Shown piece by piece: positions 1-5,835 of a stretch of DNA of 7,717 nt. The position numbers and the translations under genes were made by a program. The number at the start of each line of letters is the position of its first letter. Within the stretch, counting starts at the first letter, position 1. Location of the stretch: positions 1 through 7,717 of the forward strand of contig JAAETV010000041.1 of NCBI GenBank assembly GCA_024227975.1, read 5' to 3'. The stretch is from Actinomycetes bacterium (GTDB taxonomy: Bacteria; Actinomycetota; Acidimicrobiia; Acidimicrobiales; SZUA-35). A model generated the notes under the pieces. The model was not told the DNA's origin. It saw only the letters and a list, made by a program, of their open reading frames with translations, and did not search any database.

Positions 1-2
1 AT

Positions 3-833
3 GACAGCGAAGCCGCAAGCCGACCGACGCCACCAGCCTGGGATCGACGGCTCGGCTGTATCGAGTTGGTGCTGGACGAGTTGGAAGAGGACGGCTGGCT
101 CGTCGGTTCCACCCGCCAATGGCTGGCCAGCCAATGGACCGTACGCAACCACCAAAAATGGCGCCAGGGCGACGACTACTTCTTCACCCACCTTCTCGAT
201 GGATCCCGGGCGGCCAACCGGCTTGGCTGGCTCCAGGTATCGGGGGCCGGGGCCGATCCCTCGAGCGGGTTCTCCCGCTGGCAGGTCGAGGAACATGCGC
301 CGGGGTTGTGCGCCAGCTGCGAGATGGCAACGAGATGCCCGATCGAGCAGTGGCCCCCGGAGGTGGCAGCCCGAGGCTTCGGCCAGCACTACCTCCTCGA
401 AGCTGATCCCGATCTCGTCCATACCACCGGGCCGAGCCAACCGGTGGTGAACGATCAGCCCGATGCGGTCTGGCTCACGGCCGAATCGTTGGGCGACCAT
501 GATCCGGCCCTCACCGCCCACCCTGATGTACCGGCGGTGTTCGTGTTCGATGAGCCCCTGCTGGCCCGACTGCGGTTGTCGTCAAAGCGGCTCGTCTTCA
601 TTACGGAGACCCTGAGCGAGCTAGCGGCCAGCCGTGAGGTGAAGATCCTGCTTGGTAAACCAGTCGACCTATTGGCTGGAAGCCGTCTGGCCGGTACCTT
701 CACTCCTGTACCGGGATGGCGTACACGGTCGGCTCGTCTCGAGCTGGCAGCGCTCCACCCCTGGCCATGGTTGCGCCGCCCTCATGGTTCACGAATCGAC
801 TCATTTCTGGGTTGGCAGGCGGGATTGCAGTGA
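3..833 (+). CDS. Photolyase/cryptochrome-family FAD-binding protein, 5'-truncated by window edge
   Basis: This is the last 276 codons of a flavoprotein related to DNA photolyases, which use light and FAD to repair pyrimidine dimers. The frame is open from base 3 with no stop, so the start lies outside the window; the internal TTG at 66 falls inside a conserved helix and is not a credible start. Residues 26-43 (ending TRQWLAS) and 59-81 (YFFTHLLDGSRAANRLGW) match the FAD-pocket region of the family, classically an R-x-x-x-AS segment followed by W-x-x-G-x-x-YF-x-x-HL-x-DG-x-x-AAN. Cysteines at residues 19, 103, 106 and 112 could bind a [4Fe-4S] cluster. Residues about 154-220 (VWLTAESLGDHDPAL, then VFVFDEPLL and an SSKRLVFITETLSEL helix) resemble the antenna Rossmann domain, which normally comes first in photolyases. 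The order here is therefore inverted. Dimer repair is inferred; a cryptochrome-like signalling role is also possible. No clear terminator follows the stop. Confidence 0.85.
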   Translation, partial: DSEAASRPTPPAWDRRLGCIELVLDELEEDGWLVGSTRQWLASQWTVRNHQKWRQGDDYFFTHLLDGSRAANRLGWLQVSGAGADPSSGFSRWQVEEHAPGLCASCEMATRCPIEQWPPEVAARGFGQHYLLEADPDLVHTTGPSQPVVNDQPDAVWLTAESLGDHDPALTAHPDVPAVFVFDEPLLARLRLSSKRLVFITETLSELAASREVKILLGKPVDLLAGSRLAGTFTPVPGWRTRSARLELAALHPWPWLRRPHGSRIDSFLGWQAGLQ

Positions 834-893
834 AGGTTTCCCTACACCGGGCTAGCGGTTGCAGAAGGTGCAGAGCACAAGCTTCAGCGATTT

Positions 894-922
894 GTCGGAT
901 CGCGGTAGGTTTGGTGTAGATT
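894..922 (+). promoter_or_regulatory. Weak candidate promoter upstream of the RsbW-like gene
   Basis: A -10-like TAGATT lies at 917-922, and TTGTCG at 892-897 could act as a -35 with a 19-base spacer, slightly long. Each matches the housekeeping consensus at four of six positions. A transcript starting about seven bases after the -10 would begin at the ATG at 931, giving a leaderless message, a common arrangement in actinobacteria. The match is weak and could be chance. Confidence 0.2.
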
Positions 923-924
923 TG

Positions 925-1383
925 ATGTCAATGGATGAGGATCTCAGCGTCACCGACTCTGCTCTGCTAGGGCGGGGCCTGGTCGAGATCGAGATCCCTT
1001 CCCGTGTCGATATGGTCGCCGTCGTTCGCATGATCGTGGCCGCAGCCACCAATGCGGTAGACGCCATCCAAGGCGACCGCCTCGACGACCTGCGATGGGT
1101 CACCTCTGAAGCGACGACCAACGCTATCGAAGCCAATCTGGCTCGCAATGACGATGGTCGGGTTCTGGTGCGGTGTGAGGTCGCATCTGGTTTGGTGAAG
1201 CTCTCGGTCAGCGATGAGGGTCCCGGGTTCGATCGCCAGCCTTCCGCCCCCGAGATCACAGATCCCGATCGCTTGCTGCTGGAAGGAGCGTTCGGGATCC
1301 CCCTGATGCAGCACCTCAGCAGTGCTTTGTCCTTCCATTCCGGGCTCGAGGGCACAACTGTGGAAATGGAACTTCACCAGTAG
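925..1383 (+). CDS. RsbW-like anti-sigma factor kinase / HATPase domain protein
   Basis: This 152-residue protein is a single GHKL-type ATPase domain of the RsbW/SpoIIAB group, cytosolic proteins that sequester a sigma factor and phosphorylate an STAS-domain antagonist. The ATP-site boxes are visible: N-box SEATTNAIEAN with Glu62 and Asn66, G1 box SDEGPGF with Asp97, Gly99 and Gly101, and a G2-like box GAFGIPLM with Gly121 and Gly124. The length is normal for the family. I chose the ATG at 925; ATG 931 is equally possible, since neither has a good Shine-Dalgarno, and the frame extends to a TTG at 859 through sequence that does not look like the domain. No sigma factor, STAS antagonist or phosphatase is encoded nearby, so its partner is unknown and it may act as a general switch. 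It lies 91 bases after the photolyase-like gene and 50 bases before nhaA, with which it may be cotranscribed. Confidence 0.82.
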   Translation: MSMDEDLSVTDSALLGRGLVEIEIPSRVDMVAVVRMIVAAATNAVDAIQGDRLDDLRWVTSEATTNAIEANLARNDDGRVLVRCEVASGLVKLSVSDEGPGFDRQPSAPEITDPDRLLLEGAFGIPLMQHLSSALSFHSGLEGTTVEMELHQ

Positions 1384-1416
1384 CCTGTCGGGGTCTCGTA
1401 CGCTTACCCGAGAGCC

Positions 1417-1423
1417 AGAAGGA
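1417..1423 (+). promoter_or_regulatory. Ribosome binding site supporting the TTG start of nhaA
   Basis: AGAAGGA at 1417-1423 is complementary to much of the 16S rRNA 3' end and sits 10 bases before the TTG at 1434. The alternative starts, GTG 1500, ATG 1503 and ATG 1515, have no comparable site, so this sequence favours the longer protein. Confidence 0.5.
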
Positions 1424-1433
1424 CAAGAGCCGG

Positions 1434-2810
1434 TTGACCGAAGGTTCCCTGACTGTTCGCCACGAAACGTGGAGCGGCGGCAACACCCGCATCGCACGGG
1501 TGATGGCCCGACCGATGGTCAAGTTCTTGGCCCAGGAGACGGCATCAGGTGTCCTCCTGCTGGTGGCAACGGCTGCCGCTCTGCTGTGGGCCAACGGATT
1601 CTGGGTCAGCGAAGCGCTCGGTGAGTCGTACCACGAGTTCTGGGACACCCCGCTGTCGCTCACCGTCGCCTCGACGGAGCTCTTGGATCTGACCTTGCAC
1701 CAATGGGTCAACGATGCGCTGATGGCGTTGTTCTTCTTCGTCGTTGGCATGGAGATCAAGTCCGAGCTGGTAAACGGTGATCTAGCTGACTTCAAAGTTG
1801 CCACCTTGCCGGCCGTGGCTGCCCTTGGCGGGATGGTGGTGCCCGCCCTGTTCTTCGTCGTCTTCAACTTCGGTAGTGACACCCTCTCGGGTTGGGGTGT
1901 GCCGATGGCGACTGACATTGCCTTCGCCGTCGGCGTACTAGCCCTGCTAGGACCGAGGGTTCCCCAACGGCTGAAGTTGTTCCTGTTGACGTTGGCCATC
2001 GTCGACGACATCGGTGCCATCGTTGTCATCGCCGTGTTCTACACCAGCGACCTGGATTTCTTCTGGCTTGGCGTCGCTGCTGGTTTGGTTGCCGTCGTCG
2101 TGATCCTCACCCGATTTCGGGTGTGGTACAGCCCCATCTACGCCATCATCGGAACCGGGGTGTGGTTTGCCACCCACGAATCCGGGGTCCACGCCACCAT
2201 CGCCGGTGTTCTGCTCGGGCTCCTGACGCCAGCCGCCCCCCTGCTGGCCATCCGGGCCTTCGAGCAGGTCGAGGACATCTTGTCCGGCGAGACTGCTGAT
2301 CCGGTCAGCCTTCGCAATGCCAACTGGCGGATCCGGGAATCGCAGCCGGTCACGGCCCGCCTCACCAACCTTATGAGCCCCTGGACCAGCTTCTTCGTCA
2401 TCCCCTTGTTCGCCCTGTCGAATGCGGGGGTGAAATTGACGGGTGACGCCCTGGGGGGAGCGCTCACGTCGACCGTCACTTGGGGCATCATCGCCGGACT
2501 CGTCGTCGGCAAGCCGATCGGTATCTATGTGTTCTCCATGGTTGCCATCCGAGCCGGCTGGGCTCGACTCCCGGCTGGTCTTGGCAGCAACCATCTGCTG
2601 GGGGCCGGTGCCGTTGCCGGTATCGGCTTCACGGTGGCGCTATTCATCGCCAACCTGGCCTTCGTCTCCGATGAGGTCATCGAGCAGGCCGTGATCGGCA
2701 TCCTGGCCGCCTCGCTTGTTGCGACCCTGGTGGGCTGGGTGGTGTTGCGATCGGTCGAGCCTGAGCAGGCTTCCGCTCCTGAGCCAATGCGGACCTCCAT
2801 CGACGTCTAG
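1434..2810 (+). CDS. nhaA: Na+/H+ antiporter NhaA
   Basis: This 458-residue inner-membrane antiporter exchanges internal Na+ (or Li+) for external protons, supporting sodium tolerance and pH homeostasis. The family signature residues are present: Thr160-Asp161 in PMATDIAFAVG (E. coli Thr132/Asp133), the ion-binding pair Asp191-Asp192 in LAIVDDIGAI (E. coli Asp163/Asp164), and Lys360 in VVGKPIG (E. coli Lys300). Glu107 in VVGMEIKSEL and His253 in GVHATIAGV match the regions of the pH-response residues Glu78 and His225. About a dozen hydrophobic segments run from residue 38 to 438. It is longer than the 388-residue E. coli protein, with a polar N-terminal extension of about 30 residues and a polar C-terminal tail of about 18. 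The TTG start is chosen for its Shine-Dalgarno; starts at 1500-1515 would remove 22-27 residues without touching the transport core. It may be cotranscribed with the preceding HATPase gene. Confidence 0.95.
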   Translation: MTEGSLTVRHETWSGGNTRIARVMARPMVKFLAQETASGVLLLVATAAALLWANGFWVSEALGESYHEFWDTPLSLTVASTELLDLTLHQWVNDALMALFFFVVGMEIKSELVNGDLADFKVATLPAVAALGGMVVPALFFVVFNFGSDTLSGWGVPMATDIAFAVGVLALLGPRVPQRLKLFLLTLAIVDDIGAIVVIAVFYTSDLDFFWLGVAAGLVAVVVILTRFRVWYSPIYAIIGTGVWFATHESGVHATIAGVLLGLLTPAAPLLAIRAFEQVEDILSGETADPVSLRNANWRIRESQPVTARLTNLMSPWTSFFVIPLFALSNAGVKLTGDALGGALTSTVTWGIIAGLVVGKPIGIYVFSMVAIRAGWARLPAGLGSNHLLGAGAVAGIGFTVALFIANLAFVSDEVIEQAVIGILAASLVATLVGWVVLRSVEPEQASAPEPMRTSIDV

Positions 2811-2818
2811 CCCTCGAG

Positions 2819-2859
2819 ATGGGCTCTGCTGAAGGGCCCAATGGGCTCTGAAGGGCCCA
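2819..2859 (+). repeat. Tandem hairpin repeat after nhaA, possible terminator
   Basis: Two adjacent copies of a 19-22-base unit lie just after the nhaA stop. The first (2819-2840) differs from the second (2841-2859) only by an extra CTG in the loop. Each copy can fold: GGGCTC at 2821-2826 with GGGCCC at 2834-2839 (7-base loop), and GGGCTC at 2843-2848 with GGGCCC at 2853-2858 (TGAA tetraloop). Each stem has one G-U pair. No T-run follows, so this is not a classical intrinsic terminator. It may end or stabilise the nhaA transcript. Confidence 0.55.
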
Positions 2860-2931
2860 ATAGTGAGGTATGTCTCGTTCTTGCCGAGGCGCTCGAAGGT
2901 CCGCTGAGAAGAGCCAGATCCCCTGCTCTGT

Positions 2932-2936
2932 GGAGG
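2932..2936 (+). promoter_or_regulatory. Strong Shine-Dalgarno before a small ORF
   Basis: GGAGG, inside a longer GGAGGTGA match to the 16S rRNA 3' end, lies 9 bases before the ATG at 2946. It is the best ribosome binding site in the window, yet the only ORF it serves is the 55-codon one described next. Confidence 0.4.
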
Positions 2937-2945
2937 TGAGGCGAT

Positions 2946-3113
2946 ATGGGCACCAATCCGGTAGGCCGATGGCTGTTCGCCCTCGTCAGAGGGCGAATGA
3001 GCGGACCGAGCGGTCCCTATCCGCTAGACGCCAAAAGTAAAAGTTGGTCACAAATGTTGGCAAAAGGGGTCATTGGGTTCCTAGCCTGCCGATCGTGTCC
3101 CAACCGCTCGTGA
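2946..3113 (+). CDS. Possible 55-residue leader peptide overlapping the topA start
   Basis: I do not recognise this product. It starts with ATG behind a strong Shine-Dalgarno and encodes a short basic peptide beginning MGTNPVGRWLFALVRGRM. Two cysteines sit near the end (residues 48 and 51) and no domain is visible. The stop at 3111-3113 is 19 bases inside topA if topA starts at GTG 3095, so translation of the two could be coupled. The reading frame also covers a perfect 9-bp hairpin. Support is the ribosome binding site and position only; the composition does not clearly look coding and the frame may be fortuitous. A translated regulatory leader is the most interesting reading. Confidence 0.27.
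   Translation: MGTNPVGRWLFALVRGRMSGPSGPYPLDAKSKSWSQMLAKGVIGFLACRSCPNRS
2976..2997 (+). promoter_or_regulatory. Perfect 9-bp hairpin upstream of topA
   Basis: TTCGCCCTC at 2976-2984 pairs exactly with GAGGGCGAA at 2989-2997 around a GTCA tetraloop, and two G-U pairs can extend it outward. No T-run follows. It could be a structured RNA leader element, a protein-binding dyad or a cruciform-prone site. Its function is unknown. Confidence 0.5.
3000..3025 (+). promoter_or_regulatory. Two mutually exclusive stems upstream of topA
   Basis: Two overlapping foldings are possible. GGACC (3003-3007) pairs with GGTCC (3012-3016) around GAGC, while AGCGGA (3000-3005) pairs with TCCGCT (3020-3025). They share 3003-3005, so they compete in full-length form. 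This resembles a small switch, though stems of 5-6 bp arise often by chance in GC-rich DNA. Confidence 0.3.
3057..3087 (+). promoter_or_regulatory. Candidate topA promoter giving a leaderless mRNA
   Basis: TTGGCA at 3057-3062 matches five of six -35 consensus bases and TAGCCT at 3082-3087 fits the TAnnnT form of actinobacterial -10 elements. The spacer is 19 bases. Transcription would start near 3094-3095, at the GTG chosen for topA, which lacks a nearby Shine-Dalgarno. The agreement of promoter position, start codon and missing ribosome binding site supports a leaderless transcript. Confidence 0.4.
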
Positions 3114-5830
3114 TCGTGGAGTCCCCAGCCAAAGCCAAGACCATTGCTGGCTATCTGGGCGATGAGTACATGGTCGAATCATCCATCGGCCATGTCCGTG
3201 ACCTGCCGCGCACGGCGGCCGAAGTACCGAAGAGTCACAAGTCCGAGAAGTGGGCTCGACTCGGCATCGACGTCGACAACGACTTCAAGCCCCTGTATGT
3301 CGTGTCCAAGGAGAAGCAGGATCACGTCAAGAAGCTCAGATCCTTGATGAAGGAGGCCTCCGAGCTCGTACTGGCCACTGATGAGGATCGCGAAGGAGAA
3401 GCCATTGCGTGGCATCTGCTGGAGGTGCTGAACCCTCGGATCCCGGTCAAGCGGATGGTGTTCCACGAGATCACGCCGGAGGCGATCCAACGAGCCATCG
3501 ACAGCCCGAGGGAGCTCGATCGGCGCCTTGTCGACGCTCAGGAGGCCCGACGGCTCCTCGATCGGTTGTATGGCTACGAGGTCTCACCCGTCCTGTGGAA
3601 GAAGGTCAAGCCCCGTCTGTCCGCCGGCCGGGTCCAGAGCGTCGCGACCAGGATCGTCGTGGAGCGCGAACGGGAGCGGATGGCGTTCCGCTCAGCCAAT
3701 TACTGGGATCTCACCGGTACCTTCACCGCTGGCAGTGAGCGACCCTTCACCGCGTCGCTGCTGGAGCTCGATGATCGTCGGATCGCCACCGGCAAGGATT
3801 TTGGTTCGACCGGTGTGTTGGCGAAAGTCGACACCGTCCATCTCGACGAGGCTGCCGCCCGAGCGGTTGCCGCCGATGTACAGGACCGCCCGGCTCGGGT
3901 GGCCAGCCGAGAGGCGAAGCCCTACCGGCGCCGTCCCGCCGCCCCCTTCATCACCTCGACCTACCAGCAGGAGGCCAGCCGCAAGTTGCGCCTATCGTCG
4001 GCCCAGGCCATGCGGGTGGCTCAGGGGCTCTACGAGCGGGGCTACATCACGTACATGCGTACTGATTCGACCACCCTGTCGGAGACGGCAGTGGCGGCGG
4101 CCAGGAGCCAGATCAGTGAGCGCTTTGGGGCCGAGTACCTGCCTGATTCACCCCGGACCTATCAGAAGAGGGTCAAGAACGCCCAGGAGGCCCACGAGGC
4201 CATCCGTCCTGCAGGAGACCGGTTCCGTTCGCCCGAGGAGGTTGCGGGGGAGCTGAATAACCAGGATCGTCTGGTCTATGAGCTGATCTGGCAGCGGACG
4301 GTTGCTTCTCAGATGACCGACGCCACCGGCGAGACGGTGACCTTGCGGCTCTCGGTCGAGGGACGGTCTGGCCAGAACGCCCTGTTCTCCACCTCGGGCA
4401 CCGTCATCACCCACCAGGGATTTCTGAAGGTCTACGTCGAGAGCACCGACGAGGGTGATGAATCCGACGATGCCGACCAGAAGCGGCTCCCTGCCCTCCA
4501 ACAGGGCGATGGGGCGCACCTCAACGATGTGGTTGCTGCTGGTCACGACACCCAGCCACCGGCGCGCTTCACCGAGGCGTCGCTGGTCAAGCGGTTGGAG
4601 GAGCTCGGAGTCGGTCGCCCATCGACCTATGCCTCGATCATGGGCACGATCCAGAATCGGGGGTATGCCTGGAAGAAGGGCACGGCTCTGGTTCCCAGCT
4701 TCTTGGCCTTCGCCGTCGTCACCTTGCTCGAACAGCACTTTCCTGACCTCGTCGACTACGCCTTCACCGCTCAGATGGAGACGGATCTCGATGAGATCGC
4801 CAGTGGGACCGAGGATGCAGTGCCCTGGTTGTCCGGGTTCTACTTCGGGGTCGAGGACTATCCCGGATTACGGGACAAGGTCAATGATCGTCTCGGTGAT
4901 ATCGACGCCAGGGCCGTGAACTCAATCCCCATCGGTGTCGATTCGGACGGGGTGGAGATCGTGGCTCGGGTCGGTCAGTATGGGCCGTATCTCCAGCGGG
5001 GTGAGGACACCAAGTCGATCCCGGATGACATCCCCCCCGACGAGTTGACGGCAGCAAGGGCCGAGGAGATGCTGTCCGTTCCCGACGAGATGCCACTCGG
5101 GGAGCACCCTGACACAGGCCTGCCGGTTGTCGTCAAGGACGGGAAGTTCGGGCCCTATGTGCAGATGGGGGTCTACGACGACGAGAGCGACACGAAACCT
5201 CAGACCAGCTCTCTGTTCCAGAGTATGGACATGGGGACGCTGACCTTGGACCAGGCGCTCGAGCTGTTGACGATCCCGCGGGTCGTTGGCACCGATCCCG
5301 CCGATGGGCTCGACATCATTGCTCGAAACGGTCCCCATGGGCCGTACATCGAAAAGGCGAGCAAGGGCGAAGATGGTCACGACACCCGCAGCTTCGAAGC
5401 AGAAGCTGACCTGCTGACCATGGATCTGGCCCAAGCTTTATCCCTGTTTGCCGAACCGAAGCGGCGTCGGGGGCAGAAGGCGACGGGTCCGTTGAAGAAG
5501 CTTGGTATCGATCCGGTGAGCGACCGTGAGGTCGTGGTGCGCAGCGGACGCTTCGGCGACTACGTCACCGACGGTGAGGTCAATGCCAGCCTCCAGCAAG
5601 GGGATTCCGTCGAGCGGATCGACATCATGCGAGCCTCTGAGTTGTTGACGATCCGTCGCCAGAAGCTCGAATTGGATCCACCGAAGAAGAAGGCGGCCAA
5701 GAAGCGGGGAGCCAAGAAGGCTGCTGGCAAACGAGCGCCGAAGAAGTCGACCAAGAAGTCGGCCAAGGCCACGAAGAGCACGGCGGCGCCCAAAGGGGCG
5801 ACCAAGGCGGCTGAGGGAGAGGGAATCTAG
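3095..5830 (+). CDS. topA: DNA topoisomerase I (type IA)
   Basis: This 911-residue enzyme relaxes negative supercoils by nicking one strand through a 5'-phosphotyrosine link and passing the other strand. The TOPRIM domain opens the protein (QPLVIVESPAKAKTI, metal-site Glu9) and continues at ATDEDREGEA with Asp96, Asp98 and Glu100. The catalytic tyrosine is Tyr320 in RGYITYMRTDS. The core continues to about residue 600 and includes an acidic insert near 450-462. No four-cysteine zinc fingers are present. Instead about four repeats with a G-x-x-GPY or GDY motif lie near 618-663, 671-732, 734-793 and 806-855, followed by a Lys/Ala-rich tail (857-911), as in actinobacterial TopA, where such regions help DNA binding and processivity. 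I chose GTG 3095 over TTG 3044 because it gives the usual N-terminus and places the first catalytic Glu at position 9, as in E. coli. It is probably the first gene of an operon with tmk and holB. Confidence 0.97.
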   Translation: MSQPLVIVESPAKAKTIAGYLGDEYMVESSIGHVRDLPRTAAEVPKSHKSEKWARLGIDVDNDFKPLYVVSKEKQDHVKKLRSLMKEASELVLATDEDREGEAIAWHLLEVLNPRIPVKRMVFHEITPEAIQRAIDSPRELDRRLVDAQEARRLLDRLYGYEVSPVLWKKVKPRLSAGRVQSVATRIVVERERERMAFRSANYWDLTGTFTAGSERPFTASLLELDDRRIATGKDFGSTGVLAKVDTVHLDEAAARAVAADVQDRPARVASREAKPYRRRPAAPFITSTYQQEASRKLRLSSAQAMRVAQGLYERGYITYMRTDSTTLSETAVAAARSQISERFGAEYLPDSPRTYQKRVKNAQEAHEAIRPAGDRFRSPEEVAGELNNQDRLVYELIWQRTVASQMTDATGETVTLRLSVEGRSGQNALFSTSGTVITHQGFLKVYVESTDEGDESDDADQKRLPALQQGDGAHLNDVVAAGHDTQPPARFTEASLVKRLEELGVGRPSTYASIMGTIQNRGYAWKKGTALVPSFLAFAVVTLLEQHFPDLVDYAFTAQMETDLDEIASGTEDAVPWLSGFYFGVEDYPGLRDKVNDRLGDIDARAVNSIPIGVDSDGVEIVARVGQYGPYLQRGEDTKSIPDDIPPDELTAARAEEMLSVPDEMPLGEHPDTGLPVVVKDGKFGPYVQMGVYDDESDTKPQTSSLFQSMDMGTLTLDQALELLTIPRVVGTDPADGLDIIARNGPHGPYIEKASKGEDGHDTRSFEAEADLLTMDLAQALSLFAEPKRRRGQKATGPLKKLGIDPVSDREVVVRSGRFGDYVTDGEVNASLQQGDSVERIDIMRASELLTIRRQKLELDPPKKKAAKKRGAKKAAGKRAPKKSTKKSAKATKSTAAPKGATKAAEGEGI

Positions 5831-5835
5831 CGGCT

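Noticed and set aside
1..450. Open frame from ATG at base 1
   Set aside because: It overlaps the photolyase-like gene in another frame and its product is low-complexity with no motif; it is a GC-rich shadow.
455..703. Minus-strand frame within the photolyase-like gene
   Set aside because: It is antisense to well-conserved coding sequence and shows no domain.
859..924. TTG at 859 as the start of the RsbW-like protein
   Set aside because: The added 22 residues do not resemble the domain and no ribosome binding site is evident; ATG at 925 or 931 fits the family length.
1391..1416. Imperfect hairpin between the HATPase gene and nhaA
   Set aside because: It has only five continuous pairs with a G-G mismatch, no T-run, and overlaps the nhaA leader; chance is likely.
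1316..2029. Long minus-strand frame opposite nhaA
   Set aside because: Its Ser/Thr/Arg-rich product is the complement of the NhaA codons; the + strand carries all antiporter motifs.
2870..3040. 56-codon ORF in the nhaA-topA gap, overlapping the proposed leader ORF
   Set aside because: Its Shine-Dalgarno is too close to the ATG and the product is Arg/Ser-rich, typical of an off-frame reading; the ORF at 2946 has much better initiation signals.
3044..3094. TTG at 3044 as the topA start
   Set aside because: It adds 17 residues before the conserved QPLVIVESPAKAK start and overlaps the candidate promoter; GTG 3095 puts the catalytic Glu at residue 9 as in E. coli.
3528..4256. Long + strand frame inside topA
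   Set aside because: Its product is Arg/Pro/Ser-rich without motifs, and the topA frame there includes the active-site tyrosine.
5680..5810. AAG-rich stretch considered as a simple-sequence repeat
   Set aside because: It is explained by the Lys/Ala tail of TopA and has no fixed period.
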